A stretch of DNA of 64,000 bases from a virus: the IMG/VR virus record IMGVR_UViG_3300032242_000550, positions 91,160 through 155,159 of that record. The stretch is one strand, 5' to 3'. The notes beneath the pieces are model-generated. The model did no database searches. It was given only the letters and a program-made list of their open reading frames with translations, and was not told the origin of the DNA. The translations under genes were made by a program, and so were the position numbers. Below, piece after piece: positions 36,182 through 45,705 of this stretch; within the stretch, counting starts at the first letter, position 1, and each line of letters begins with the position of its first letter.

Positions 36182-36538
36182 ATGAGTCATTTTGCACAAA
36201 TAGATGAAAATAACATAGTAACACAAGTTATTGTGGTAGAACAAGATGTATTAGATACAGGATTGTTTGGTGATCCAAATTCATGGATTCAAACTAGCTA
36301 TAATACAAGCGGAGGTGTACATCGCTTAGGTGGCACACCATTACGTAAAAACTATGCTGGTATTGGCTATACTTATGATAGTACTAAAGATGCATTTATA
36401 CCACCAAAACCATATAATTCATGGATATTAAATGAAGATACTTGCTTGTATGAAGCACCTACAGTAATGCCAGATGATGGTAAACAATATACATGGGATG
36501 AAGATACAACATCTTGGGTAGAAATAGTATTACCATAG
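36182..36538 (+). CDS. Conserved small phage protein, W-D-E-D-T C-terminus, copy 2
   Basis: The 118-residue protein is a close paralogue of the gene at 12326 (shared blocks include HFAQIDENNIVTQVIV and RKNYAGIGYTYDST). They differ mostly at the C-terminus, which ends QYTWDEDTTSWVE here. Two copies in one window, each beside fibre genes, argue for a fibre-linked job that comes in specific pairs. AAAGGAAAATAAACA precedes the ATG; it lies 18 nt after the propeller gene, so the two are probably cotranscribed. Confidence 0.75.
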   Translation: MSHFAQIDENNIVTQVIVVEQDVLDTGLFGDPNSWIQTSYNTSGGVHRLGGTPLRKNYAGIGYTYDSTKDAFIPPKPYNSWILNEDTCLYEAPTVMPDDGKQYTWDEDTTSWVEIVLP

Positions 36539-36560
36539 TAACTCATAGCGTTCAAATTGG

Positions 36561-36593
36561 ATTAAATACATATGTGTGATTAAAAATTTAATC
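36561..36593 (+). promoter_or_regulatory. Late-promoter-like box ATTAAATA followed by a hairpin
   Basis: ATTAAATA is at 36561-36568. GATTAAA (36578-36584) pairs with TTTAATC (36587-36593). The leader continues to GGGCACAATAATAAGAG before ATG 36621, again containing a CACAATA string like the leaders of giant fibres 1 and 2. Confidence 0.4.
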
Positions 36594-36620
36594 TGGGCAC
36601 AATAATAAGAGAATCAATAC

Positions 36621-39600
36621 ATGGCAATTACAAAGTTACAACCGTTCAATTTAGATGCAACCGCTAATTATACCTTTGCCAATGTAACCGCAGGTAATGT
36701 TAATGGTGCTAATTTGGTCAGTGCCAACTATGTTACAGGTACATTAACAACAGCTACACAGCCTAATATTACTAGCACAGGTACATTAGTCAATCTAACT
36801 GTTTCTGGCAATACAGCCTTTAGTGGAGCTAATGTAACTTTAGGTAGTGTTTCTAATCTACATATTACAGGCGGATCTAGCGGATATGTACTACAAACAG
36901 ATGGTACGGGAAATCTAACTTGGGCAGCATCAACCGGTGGTGGTAGTAATATCAGTAACGGAAATAGTAATGTTAGTATTCCTGCAGCCAATGGAAATAT
37001 AAATTTAACCAGTACGGGTAATACTACAATGATAGTAACTGGTACTGGTGTTAATGTATCTGGTACAATGAATGTTACAGGTACTGCTACAGTTGGTAAT
37101 TTGGTTACTAGTGGTTCTGGTGGCACACTATCTAATATCAACGTTGTTTCTGCCAATACATTCACCGCAAGTGGTAACATAACTGCAGGTAATGCTAATT
37201 TAGGTAACAGTGTAACTGCTAATTACTTTACTGGTAACTTCTATGGAACTGCTAACTTGGCTACATATGCAACTACAGCTAATAGTGTTGCTGGTGCTAA
37301 TGTTTCTGGACAAGTAAGTAATAGTTTAATTGCAGGTACTGTATATACTGCGGCACAGCCAAACATAACTAGTGTAGGTACATTAAGTTCACTTGCAGTA
37401 ACAGCTAATATTACAGCTGGTAATGCTAATTTAGGTAATAATGTAACTGCTAATTACTTTACTGGTAATGGTGTATATTTAACTGGTATTACAACATCGG
37501 GATTATCAAATGGCAATAGTAATGTAAGTATCCCAAGTGCTAATGGAAACGTAAACATCAGCGCAGTGGGTAATGCTAATATATTAGTAGTTACTGGTAC
37601 AGGTGCAAATATTACGGGTACATTAAATGTTTCAGGTACAGCTACTGTTGGTAATTTAGTTGCAGGTGGTTCTGGTGGTAATATCAGTAATGCAAACGTT
37701 ATAAGTGCAAATACATTTATAGCTACTGGCAATATCACAGCTGGTAACTTTGTAACAAGTGGTTCAGGCGGTAATATTAGCGGCGGTAATGTTATTAGTG
37801 CTAATACATTTACTGCAACAGGTAACATCACTGCAGGTAATGCTAATTTGGGTAATAGCGTAACTGCTAATTACTTTACTGGCAACTTCTATGGAACGGC
37901 TAATACAGCTACAACTGCAGGTACAGTAACAACAGCCGCACAGCCTAATATTACAAGTGTTGGTACATTAACTGGATTAACAAGTACAGGTATTGCTAAT
38001 TTAATTGGTGCAAGTAATGTAGCATTAGGTCCTGTTGCTAACGTACATATTACAGGTGGTACTAGTGGTCAATATCTATCTACTGATGGATCAGGAACTC
38101 TATCATGGTCTACTGTAGCCGGTGGTGGCGGAAGTAATATTAGTAATGGAAATAGTAACGTAAATATACCAAGTGCTAATGGTAATGTTAACATCAGCGC
38201 AGTTGGTAATGCTAATGTATTGGTTGTTACTGGTACTGGAGCTAATATTACCGGTACTGCTAATATCACTGGTAATGTTATTGCTAATAACTTTATTGCA
38301 GGTTCAGGATCTGGTGGTAACATCAGTAATGCAAACGTTATAAGTGCAAATACATTTACTGCCAGTGGTAATATCACAGCTGGCAACTTATTGGGTCCAT
38401 TAGCTAATGGTAATAGTAACGTAAATATTCCATCAGCTAATGGTAATATTAATTTAACAAGTGTTGGAAATACAACATTAGTTGTAACTGGAACAGGTAT
38501 AAATGTGTCCGGTACATTAAATGCTACTGGTAATGCTAATGCAGGTAATATAGGTGCTACGGGTGGCTATTTCACAACAATAGCCGGCACATTAACTACT
38601 AATGCTCAACCAAATATAACTAGTACAGGTACATTAACAAGTATAACAGTGTCTGGTACAAGTAATTTAGGTGCAGTGGGTAATATTACAATAACCGGCG
38701 GATCTAGTGGTCAATATCTATCTACAAACGGTGCAGGTGGACTAAGTTGGGCTACATCAGCTGGTGGTGGTAGTAATATTAGTAATGGTAATAGTAATGT
38801 AAATATACCGGCTGCGAACGGTAACGTAAACATTAGTGCAGTGGGTAATGCAAACGTTGTTGTGGTAACTGGTACAGGTGTTAACATTGCAGGTACATTA
38901 AATGCTACAGGTAACGCAGTTGTAGGTAACTTAGTAAGTACTGGATCTGGTGGTAATATTACCAACGTTAACGTAGTATCAGCTAATACATTTACCGCAT
39001 CCGGTAACATCACTGCAAATAATATTGCTACAACTGGATCTGGTGGTAATATCAGTAATGCAAACGTTATAAGTGCAAATACATTTATTGCTAGTGCTAA
39101 CATTACTGCAGCCAATTTAATTGGACCTCTAGCAAATGGTAATAGTAATGTTAACATCGCTACAGCTAATGGAAATGTAACTATAACTAGTGTTGGTAAT
39201 ACTACAATGACAATCACTGGTACTGGTGCAAACATCAGTGGTACAGCTAACATCACTGGAAACCTAATAGCAGCCAATCTAATTGGACCACACGCAAATG
39301 GTAATAGTAACGTAAATATTCCATCAGCTAATGGTAACATAAACTTAACCGCTGTTGGCAATACAACATTAGTAATTACAGGTACTGGTGCAAACATCAC
39401 AGGTACTGCAAATATTACAGGTAATTTGGTTGCCGCTAATGCTAATTTAGGTAATTTAGTTACTGCAAACTTCTTTAGTGGTAACGGCAGTTTATTAACC
39501 GGACTATCTACATCCGGACTAGCAAATGGTAATAGTAATATCAGTATTCCGAGTAGTAACGGTAATGTTAATATATCTAGTGCAGGTAATGCCAATATTA

Positions 39601-41084
39601 TAGTTGTTACTGGAACTGGTGCAAATATCACTGGTACATTAAATGTATCAGGTAATGCTACTGTTGGTAACTTAATCACTTCTGGTTCAGGTGGTAATGT
39701 AAGTAACGTTAACGTTATATCAGCTAATACATTTATAGCCAGTGGTAACATAACTGCTGTAAACGTTAATACAACTGGTTCTGGTGGTAATATTGGTAAT
39801 GCCAACGTTATATCAGCAAATACATTTATAGCTACTGGTAATATCACTGGTGGTAACTTAATTGGACCGCATGCAAATGGTAATAGTAATGTTAACATAC
39901 CAACTGCTAATGGCAATATCAATTTAACAAGTGCTGGTAATACAACATTAGTTATTACAGGTACTGGTGCAAATATCACCGGTACTGCAAATATATCCGG
40001 AAACGCAAACGTAGGTAACATTGGTGCAGCCGCAGGTGTATTTACTACAGTAGCCGGTTCATTAACAACTGCATCACAGCCAAACATCACAAGTACAGGT
40101 ACATTAACAAGTATTACTACTTCAGGAAATTTAACATTTACAGGAAGTGCTACTAAAATTCGCGGAGATTTTGGTAATGCCAATACTGCAGCAAGAACTG
40201 TTTTCCAAACAACTGGCACTAATGAAAATACAGCAATAATTGCTCTACCTAATGGCACAGCAGTTTCTTCGGCTTTAAGGGCTTATAACAGTAGTGATAT
40301 TGGAAATGCTGCTATTAGCGATCTTACAATTGATGGTGCTAACACTTACCTTAGATCATTTACGAGTGGTACTGGAACTTATTTACCAATCGCCATACAA
40401 ACTGGAGGTGCTACCCGTGTGTTTGCAGATATTAACGGTAATGTAGGAATAGCAAATACTTCTCCAACACATACTCTATCTGTTACTGGTACAACTAATA
40501 TTAGCGGTAATATAACAGCCGGTAATGCCAACTTAGGTAATTTAGTTACTGCAAACTTCTTTAGTGGTAATGGTAGTTTATTAACTGGAATAGCTACATC
40601 CGGTGTATCAAATGGAAATAGTAATGTAAGTATACCAAGTGCCAATGGTAATGTTAATATTACTGCAACAGGTAATACTACATTAGTTGTTACTGGCACA
40701 GGTGCAAATATCACTGGTACATTGAATGTTACAGGTACTACTACAGTTGGCAATTTAGTTGCAGCTGGTTCGGGTGGTAACATTAGTAATGCTAATGTTA
40801 TTAGTGCAAATACAATAATAGCGATTGGTAATATCACAGCTGGCAACTTTGTAACAAGCGGTTCAGGTGGTAATATTAGTGGTGGTAATGTTATTAGTGC
40901 TAATACGTTTACCGCAACTGGCAATATCACTGGTGGTAACTTAATTACTACTGGTGTAGCTAATATAACAGGCAATGTTAATATAGGTAATGCAAATGCA
41001 GTAACTTGGGCCAATGCATCAGGTGTAAGAGCATATGTTTATTATAACAACTCTGCTAGCAGTTTAGATACGGTGTTCATATAA
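36621..41084 (+). CDS. Giant repeat tail fibre 4 (1487 residues)
   Basis: The N-terminus is MAITKLQPFNLDATANYTFA, followed at once by repeats. NGNSNVNIPSANGNVNIS, VVTGTGANITGTLNV and SGSGGNISNANVISANTF recur many times through most of the protein; the DVATKAYVD insert of the other three giant fibres is absent. A non-repetitive stretch at ~1177-1290 (KIRGDFGNANTAA, then GATRVFADINGNVGIANTSP) resembles the second insert of fibre 3. The last ~20 residues (SGVRAYVYYNNSASSLDTVF) are unique. It ends 1 nt before the LamG gene. The inferred role is a fibre shaft. Confidence 0.78.
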   Translation: MAITKLQPFNLDATANYTFANVTAGNVNGANLVSANYVTGTLTTATQPNITSTGTLVNLTVSGNTAFSGANVTLGSVSNLHITGGSSGYVLQTDGTGNLTWAASTGGGSNISNGNSNVSIPAANGNINLTSTGNTTMIVTGTGVNVSGTMNVTGTATVGNLVTSGSGGTLSNINVVSANTFTASGNITAGNANLGNSVTANYFTGNFYGTANLATYATTANSVAGANVSGQVSNSLIAGTVYTAAQPNITSVGTLSSLAVTANITAGNANLGNNVTANYFTGNGVYLTGITTSGLSNGNSNVSIPSANGNVNISAVGNANILVVTGTGANITGTLNVSGTATVGNLVAGGSGGNISNANVISANTFIATGNITAGNFVTSGSGGNISGGNVISANTFTATGNITAGNANLGNSVTANYFTGNFYGTANTATTAGTVTTAAQPNITSVGTLTGLTSTGIANLIGASNVALGPVANVHITGGTSGQYLSTDGSGTLSWSTVAGGGGSNISNGNSNVNIPSANGNVNISAVGNANVLVVTGTGANITGTANITGNVIANNFIAGSGSGGNISNANVISANTFTASGNITAGNLLGPLANGNSNVNIPSANGNINLTSVGNTTLVVTGTGINVSGTLNATGNANAGNIGATGGYFTTIAGTLTTNAQPNITSTGTLTSITVSGTSNLGAVGNITITGGSSGQYLSTNGAGGLSWATSAGGGSNISNGNSNVNIPAANGNVNISAVGNANVVVVTGTGVNIAGTLNATGNAVVGNLVSTGSGGNITNVNVVSANTFTASGNITANNIATTGSGGNISNANVISANTFIASANITAANLIGPLANGNSNVNIATANGNVTITSVGNTTMTITGTGANISGTANITGNLIAANLIGPHANGNSNVNIPSANGNINLTAVGNTTLVITGTGANITGTANITGNLVAANANLGNLVTANFFSGNGSLLTGLSTSGLANGNSNISIPSSNGNVNISSAGNANIIVVTGTGANITGTLNVSGNATVGNLITSGSGGNVSNVNVISANTFIASGNITAVNVNTTGSGGNIGNANVISANTFIATGNITGGNLIGPHANGNSNVNIPTANGNINLTSAGNTTLVITGTGANITGTANISGNANVGNIGAAAGVFTTVAGSLTTASQPNITSTGTLTSITTSGNLTFTGSATKIRGDFGNANTAARTVFQTTGTNENTAIIALPNGTAVSSALRAYNSSDIGNAAISDLTIDGANTYLRSFTSGTGTYLPIAIQTGGATRVFADINGNVGIANTSPTHTLSVTGTTNISGNITAGNANLGNLVTANFFSGNGSLLTGIATSGVSNGNSNVSIPSANGNVNITATGNTTLVVTGTGANITGTLNVTGTTTVGNLVAAGSGGNISNANVISANTIIAIGNITAGNFVTSGSGGNISGGNVISANTFTATGNITGGNLITTGVANITGNVNIGNANAVTWANASGVRAYVYYNNSASSLDTVFI

Positions 41085-41085
41085 A

Positions 41086-41964
41086 ATGCCAATAGCAACT
41101 AGACTCACCAATTCTGGAACATTATTGGTCAACGGTACGTTTGATGAAAATACCAGTATTTCCCCGTCTAAATTTCGCACAACATCAACTACAGTTTATG
41201 CTGGATCACTTGATGAAGTTACAATTAGTGGTGGTAGTGTAGCAAAACGTGAAGTTAGTGATGGTACATTACAAGTTAAAAATATATTTGATGAGTTTAC
41301 TGGCGCACCTGTTGTAGATTCAAGTTTACAACTTTGGTTAGATGCTGGGCAAAGTGCAAGTTATAGTGGTTCAGGATCAACTTGGACCGATTTAAGTGGT
41401 AATGGTAAAAATGGTACATTATCAAATAGTCCAACTTACAGTAGTGTAACTGGTGGCGGAGTATTGACATTTAACGGTTCTAATCAATATGTCACAATGG
41501 CAGGATTAGCATCTTCTGCTTTTACCAGTGTAACATTAAATATATGGGTAAAAGCTAGTAGTATTGCTAGTGCTGGTAGTTTAATAAGCAAAGATTTATG
41601 TTACAAATATAGAATAAACAGTGATGGAACTATTGGATTATTACTTAGTAGTAATGGAACATCTTATACTATTAATACTACCTTTACTAGTTATACCTAT
41701 ACAGTTGGAACTTGGGTTAATATTGCATTATCTGTTAGTAGTACAAATGTGCTCGGTTATATAAATGGAGTACAAAAATTCTCAAATGGTAGTGGAATAA
41801 CATTAGGTTCAAATAGTAATGCATTTATGATTGCCTCATACGGTTCTGCAACTAGTGAATTTTTAACAGGTGTTGTAGGTGCTGCAATGGTATATAATCG
41901 TGCATTAACTGCTGATGAGATTACCACTAATTTTAATGCCTTGCGTGGAAGATATGGCGTTTAA
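41086..41964 (+). CDS. Fibre protein with one LamG/ConA-like domain
   Basis: The 292-residue protein has an N-terminal ~85 residues (MPIATRLTNSGTLLVNGTFD, then VYAGSLDEVTI) of a type seen at the start of structural proteins in aquatic T4-like phages. Residues ~88-292 are a LamG-type domain: LQLWLDAGQSASYSGSG, WTDLSGNGKNGTL, VLTFNGSNQYV, WVNIALSVSS and the ending YNRALTADEI, typical of Laminin_G_3 domains. Binding to carbohydrate or protein on the host surface is inferred. It is coupled to giant fibre 4, which ends 1 nt upstream. Confidence 0.8.
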   Translation: MPIATRLTNSGTLLVNGTFDENTSISPSKFRTTSTTVYAGSLDEVTISGGSVAKREVSDGTLQVKNIFDEFTGAPVVDSSLQLWLDAGQSASYSGSGSTWTDLSGNGKNGTLSNSPTYSSVTGGGVLTFNGSNQYVTMAGLASSAFTSVTLNIWVKASSIASAGSLISKDLCYKYRINSDGTIGLLLSSNGTSYTINTTFTSYTYTVGTWVNIALSVSSTNVLGYINGVQKFSNGSGITLGSNSNAFMIASYGSATSEFLTGVVGAAMVYNRALTADEITTNFNALRGRYGV

Positions 41965-41969
41965 AGAAA

Positions 41970-41977
41970 GATAAATA
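41970..41977 (+). promoter_or_regulatory. Late promoter box GATAAATA abutting a start codon
   Basis: GATAAATA is followed after 7 nt (CAATACT) by ATG 41985, so a transcript from this box would have almost no leader. No Shine-Dalgarno lies within that spacer. Confidence 0.5.
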
Positions 41978-41984
41978 CAATACT

Positions 41985-44900
41985 ATGGCAAAACTAAATT
42001 CAGGAACACGAATATACGGCACAGCAACGATTGACTCTGCCTTATCACTTGGAGGAACACTTAATACCTTGACCATAGGTTTAGGTGGTGGTAGTGCTTC
42101 AACAAATACTGCACTTGGTGTTAGTGCTTTAAATGCTAATACAACAGGAATACAAAATACTGGTATTGGCTATCAAGCATTGATTCTTGGTACAGGTGAT
42201 GCTAATACAGGTGTAGGTTCGTCTGCACTAGCCGCTACTACATCCGGTTCTAATAACACGGCACTTGGAGCAAGGGCACTGTACACAAATTCAACCGGCG
42301 CTCAGAACACTGCAGTTGGTCGTTTGTCAATGTATCTAAGTACTACAGGTCAAGACAACACAGCTATTGGTTACTACTCGTTGGGCGCAAACACAACTGG
42401 TTCATACAACACTGCATTAGGTGACTCTGCTCTTTACAGCAACACTACCGCCTCTAACAATACGGCAGTAGGCTATCAAGCAGGTTACAGCAACACCACA
42501 TCATCAAGCATTACAGCAATCGGCTACAGCGCACTGTATAACAATACAACAGCAAATAATACTGCGGTTGGACATCAAGCTCTGTACACAAATGCAGGTG
42601 GTCAAAGCAATGTGGGTATGGGTGTTAATACCCTTTACGCCAATACTTCCGGCTCTTACAACACCGCAATTGGCGATACTGCATTACGATTTAATACTAC
42701 AGCATCAAACAACACTGCAGTTGGCTATCAGGCTGGATACACAAATACAACCGGTGCGTCTAGCGTGTTTGTTGGCACCGGTGCAGGTTATACGTTTAAT
42801 AACGCATTAACAAACTACGGTGATTTGTATATTGGTTTTCATGCTGGATACAACACATCTACTGGTCACGACAATGCATTTGTTGGGGGAAACTCAGGTG
42901 CGGCAAATACAACTGGTTCTTACAACGCTTCAGTAGGTGCCGGTTCACTCTTTAGTAATACAACCGGCTCATACCTTGTTGCTATGGGTTACTTAGCGGC
43001 TTCCGGTAATACTACTGGAACAGACAACATTGCAATTGGCCGTCAAACATTACAAAGTGTTGGTTCAGGAAGTAGCAACGTAGGTATTGGTACTTATGCA
43101 CTTCAAGCTAATACAGCATCCAACAACACTGCTGTAGGTTATCAGGCGGGGTATAGCAACACGACTGGCGGCATTGTTGCTTTAGGCTACCAAGCTCTGT
43201 ACAGCAATACAACTGGTGCAAACAACGTTGGTTTGGGCTATGCGCCTTTGTATAACAATTCAACAGGTGGCAATAATACTGCTATTGGCTTTTACGCCCT
43301 ATTAAACAACACCACAGCATCTAACAACACGGCTGTAGGATATCAAACGCTTTATACAAATACTGGCGGCAATTCCACAGCCGTTGGTTACCAAGCATTA
43401 AAAGCAAACACTTCGGGTGGTTCAGACGCTTTTGGTTATCAAGCACTTACTGCTAACACAACAGGTGTATCCAACAATGCTTTTGGATTGTTAACTTTGG
43501 CATCCAACACAACAGGTTCGTACAACACTGCTTTTGGTCAACAGGCGCTTATCAATAACACCACAGCATCTAACAACACCGCTGTAGGTTATCAGGCGGG
43601 GTATAGCAACACTACTGGTGCAAGCGGTACATTTATTGGTTATCAGGCCGGATACCAAACAACTGGAGGTGGCAATACTTTCTTTGGTGTTTCCTCTGGT
43701 TACAACGTAACATCAGGCGGCTCAAATACATATATTGGAAATTCTGCTGGCCCAAATAGTGGCAACGCATCAACAGGAAATTACAACACTGGGATTGGGA
43801 CTGGCGCTCTGACCTCTAACACTACAGCATCAGGAAATACTGCCGTAGGTAGAGAGGCGGCATACAGCAACACAACTGGCGTTTATTTGGTTGCAATGGG
43901 CTATCAGGCGGCTCGTTCAAACACTACAGGTAACGGAACAACCGCATTTGGTTATGGCGCTTTGTATGCCAACACAACTGCTAACGACAACAGTGCTTTT
44001 GGTATTAATGCTTTAACAGCCAGTACAGGCGCTCAAAACACTGGTATTGGAAGCAGTGCTTTAACTTCAAACACCACAGGTTCTAATAACACTGCATTAG
44101 GTCGTTCGGCTGGATCAGGAATTACTACTGGTGATAGAAACACCACTCTCGGTACAAGAACTGCACTTGGAACTCTTACAGGTGTTGACAACGTAGCGGT
44201 TGGATTTGAGGCATTGTCAAACGACACTAGTGGTAGTTGGAACGTAGCTGTTGGTTCTGGTATATCAGGATCAACAGCTTCCGCTCTTGGTAACAATACA
44301 TCTGGTTCATATAACACTGCGCTTGGAACATCGGCACTTGCAAATAACTCAACATCCTCATACAGCACAGCGGTTGGTCACAGGGCTTTGAATTCTAGTA
44401 ATGCTCGCAACACGTCTTATGGCGCATTTTCTGGATACCAAACCACATCTGGTTCAAACAATACGTTTATTGGTGATTCAACAGCCACAGACAATACGAC
44501 TGGTTCATACAACACGGCTGTTGGCGACTCTGCTTTAAACAAAAACACCACAGCATCTAACAACACTGCTGTAGGTTATCAGGCACTTTATAGCCAAACA
44601 ACGGGTGCTTCATATTCGCGAAATGTTGCTGTTGGTTATAAAGCAGGATATTCAAATAACGCTGATTTTGGAACATTTGTTGGTTTTGGTGCGGGCCAAA
44701 ACACAACTGGTAGTGCAAATACGCTTGTTGGTTATGCCGCAGGAATTTCATTAACAACTGGGTACAACAATACATTTATTGGAGCAAGAGCAGACTCTAC
44801 TGGGGCGGGTGATGTTGTAACTACTGGTTCAAAAAACACTATCATTGGCCCATTCAATGGCAACTCAGGTGGCCTAGACATTCGCACAGCAAGCAATTAC

Positions 44901-45236
44901 ACCGTATTGAGTGACGGTGATGGTCAAATAAATGTTGCGTATCAAACTGTTTACAACTCAAACGTTGGTCCAACTACACTGACAATTACTATCCCATCCG
45001 GAACAGCGGGAGTACTACACATTACTGCTGTTCAAGGCGGTGTCGGAACTTCATATACACAAGTTCCTTTTGCAAAATCTTCTGGTGGTACAATTACTAT
45101 TGGCACCGCAATAAGCACCGTAGTGACTGCTAACCCAATTGGAGCAATTTCAACTTCTAGTGGAAATATCACAATAGTTATAACTTATGCAAACACAAAT
45201 GCGGATACATATTTGCAATTCTTCCCAGTATATTAA
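41985..45236 (+). CDS. YadA-head-like repeat fibre protein (1083 residues)
   Basis: After ~40 residues the protein is an array of short repeats of the form N[NT]TA[VIL]GY[QS]AL/G, YSNTTG and SGSYNTA, close to the 14-15-residue units of trimeric YadA/Hia-type head domains. A left-handed beta-roll is likely (residues ~40-950). Residues ~960-1083 form a beta-rich C-terminal domain (TVLSDGDGQINVAYQTVYNS). The codon choice (frequent AAC, GGC, ACA/ACC; recurring strings such as AACACCACAGCATCTAACAA) looks less AT-biased than the neighbours, suggesting separate origin. The inferred role is adhesion. The promoter sits 7 nt upstream. Confidence 0.8.
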   Translation: MAKLNSGTRIYGTATIDSALSLGGTLNTLTIGLGGGSASTNTALGVSALNANTTGIQNTGIGYQALILGTGDANTGVGSSALAATTSGSNNTALGARALYTNSTGAQNTAVGRLSMYLSTTGQDNTAIGYYSLGANTTGSYNTALGDSALYSNTTASNNTAVGYQAGYSNTTSSSITAIGYSALYNNTTANNTAVGHQALYTNAGGQSNVGMGVNTLYANTSGSYNTAIGDTALRFNTTASNNTAVGYQAGYTNTTGASSVFVGTGAGYTFNNALTNYGDLYIGFHAGYNTSTGHDNAFVGGNSGAANTTGSYNASVGAGSLFSNTTGSYLVAMGYLAASGNTTGTDNIAIGRQTLQSVGSGSSNVGIGTYALQANTASNNTAVGYQAGYSNTTGGIVALGYQALYSNTTGANNVGLGYAPLYNNSTGGNNTAIGFYALLNNTTASNNTAVGYQTLYTNTGGNSTAVGYQALKANTSGGSDAFGYQALTANTTGVSNNAFGLLTLASNTTGSYNTAFGQQALINNTTASNNTAVGYQAGYSNTTGASGTFIGYQAGYQTTGGGNTFFGVSSGYNVTSGGSNTYIGNSAGPNSGNASTGNYNTGIGTGALTSNTTASGNTAVGREAAYSNTTGVYLVAMGYQAARSNTTGNGTTAFGYGALYANTTANDNSAFGINALTASTGAQNTGIGSSALTSNTTGSNNTALGRSAGSGITTGDRNTTLGTRTALGTLTGVDNVAVGFEALSNDTSGSWNVAVGSGISGSTASALGNNTSGSYNTALGTSALANNSTSSYSTAVGHRALNSSNARNTSYGAFSGYQTTSGSNNTFIGDSTATDNTTGSYNTAVGDSALNKNTTASNNTAVGYQALYSQTTGASYSRNVAVGYKAGYSNNADFGTFVGFGAGQNTTGSANTLVGYAAGISLTTGYNNTFIGARADSTGAGDVVTTGSKNTIIGPFNGNSGGLDIRTASNYTVLSDGDGQINVAYQTVYNSNVGPTTLTITIPSGTAGVLHITAVQGGVGTSYTQVPFAKSSGGTITIGTAISTVVTANPIGAISTSSGNITIVITYANTNADTYLQFFPVY

Positions 45237-45238
45237 TC

Positions 45239-45331
45239 ATGACAACCAAACAAATCTACTCTATTATTGCTATACTTTTTATAACATTTTGGGGTAGCAT
45301 TTTTCACTCACTTTATAAAGGAAAATTATGA
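45239..45331 (+). CDS. 30-residue single-pass membrane microprotein
   Basis: ATG 45239 lies 2 nt after the stop of the YadA-like gene, and the TGA at 45329-45331 overlaps the ATG of the next gene (ATGA). The peptide is a short basic start (MTTKQ), one hydrophobic stretch (IYSIIAILFITFWGSIF) and a basic end (HSLYKGKL). Position between two genes with tight coupling at both ends and a clear membrane segment with positive flanks support a real gene. No Shine-Dalgarno is visible, so it would be read by re-initiation. The function is unknown; small membrane proteins in phages can act as holin-like or superinfection factors. Confidence 0.5.
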   Translation: MTTKQIYSIIAILFITFWGSIFHSLYKGKL

Positions 45332-45642
45332 CAACTTTTACAACAACTATCACACGAATGTACACAGTCCCAAACCCAACCGGTTACGTGGTTAACGTAA
45401 TCTATAAGGTAATAGGAGTTGATGGTACTTATACTGCAGAAATTGACGGTAATACTCAATTCACCCCAACTGAAGGTGAAACTGGATATACACCATACGA
45501 TGAATTGCAACCTGAACAGGTTATCTCTTGGATCCCTGAATCACAAATTGCAAGCGCACAGGCCTGTGTACAAGGACAAATTGACAGCATGATTACACCA
45601 CCGGTCAGTCCACAAAATACACCACTACCTTGGAATAACTAA
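45328..45642 (+). CDS. Conserved small phage protein
   Basis: The 104-residue soluble protein (MTTFTTTITRMYTVPNPTGY, then VVNVIYKVIGVDGTYTAEID) has a C-terminal part with Pro/Gln-rich tail (PPVSPQNTPLPWNN). Proteins with the same opening occur in many aquatic phages near fibre genes, with no assigned function. TAAAGGAAAATT gives a good Shine-Dalgarno for ATG 45328. Confidence 0.75.
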   Translation: MTTFTTTITRMYTVPNPTGYVVNVIYKVIGVDGTYTAEIDGNTQFTPTEGETGYTPYDELQPEQVISWIPESQIASAQACVQGQIDSMITPPVSPQNTPLPWNN

Positions 45643-45673
45643 AATAACATTTTTTTGAACAATACTATTGTAC

Positions 45674-45681
45674 AATAAATA
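45674..45681 (+). promoter_or_regulatory. Late promoter box AATAAATA
   Basis: A one-mismatch match to TATAAATA, 24 nt before ATG 45706, with ATAAAGGAAAAAT as Shine-Dalgarno region. Confidence 0.45.
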
Positions 45682-45705
45682 TTGACTATATAAAGGAAAA
45701 ATCTT

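Noticed and set aside
38711-40258. 515-codon open frame on the minus strand of giant fibre 4, plus many smaller minus-strand frames in the fibre genes
   Set aside because: They are antisense to repeat-coding DNA low in the reverse-stop triplets; the translations are Leu/Pro/Val runs with the same repeat period as the sense gene, and no start signals are seen.
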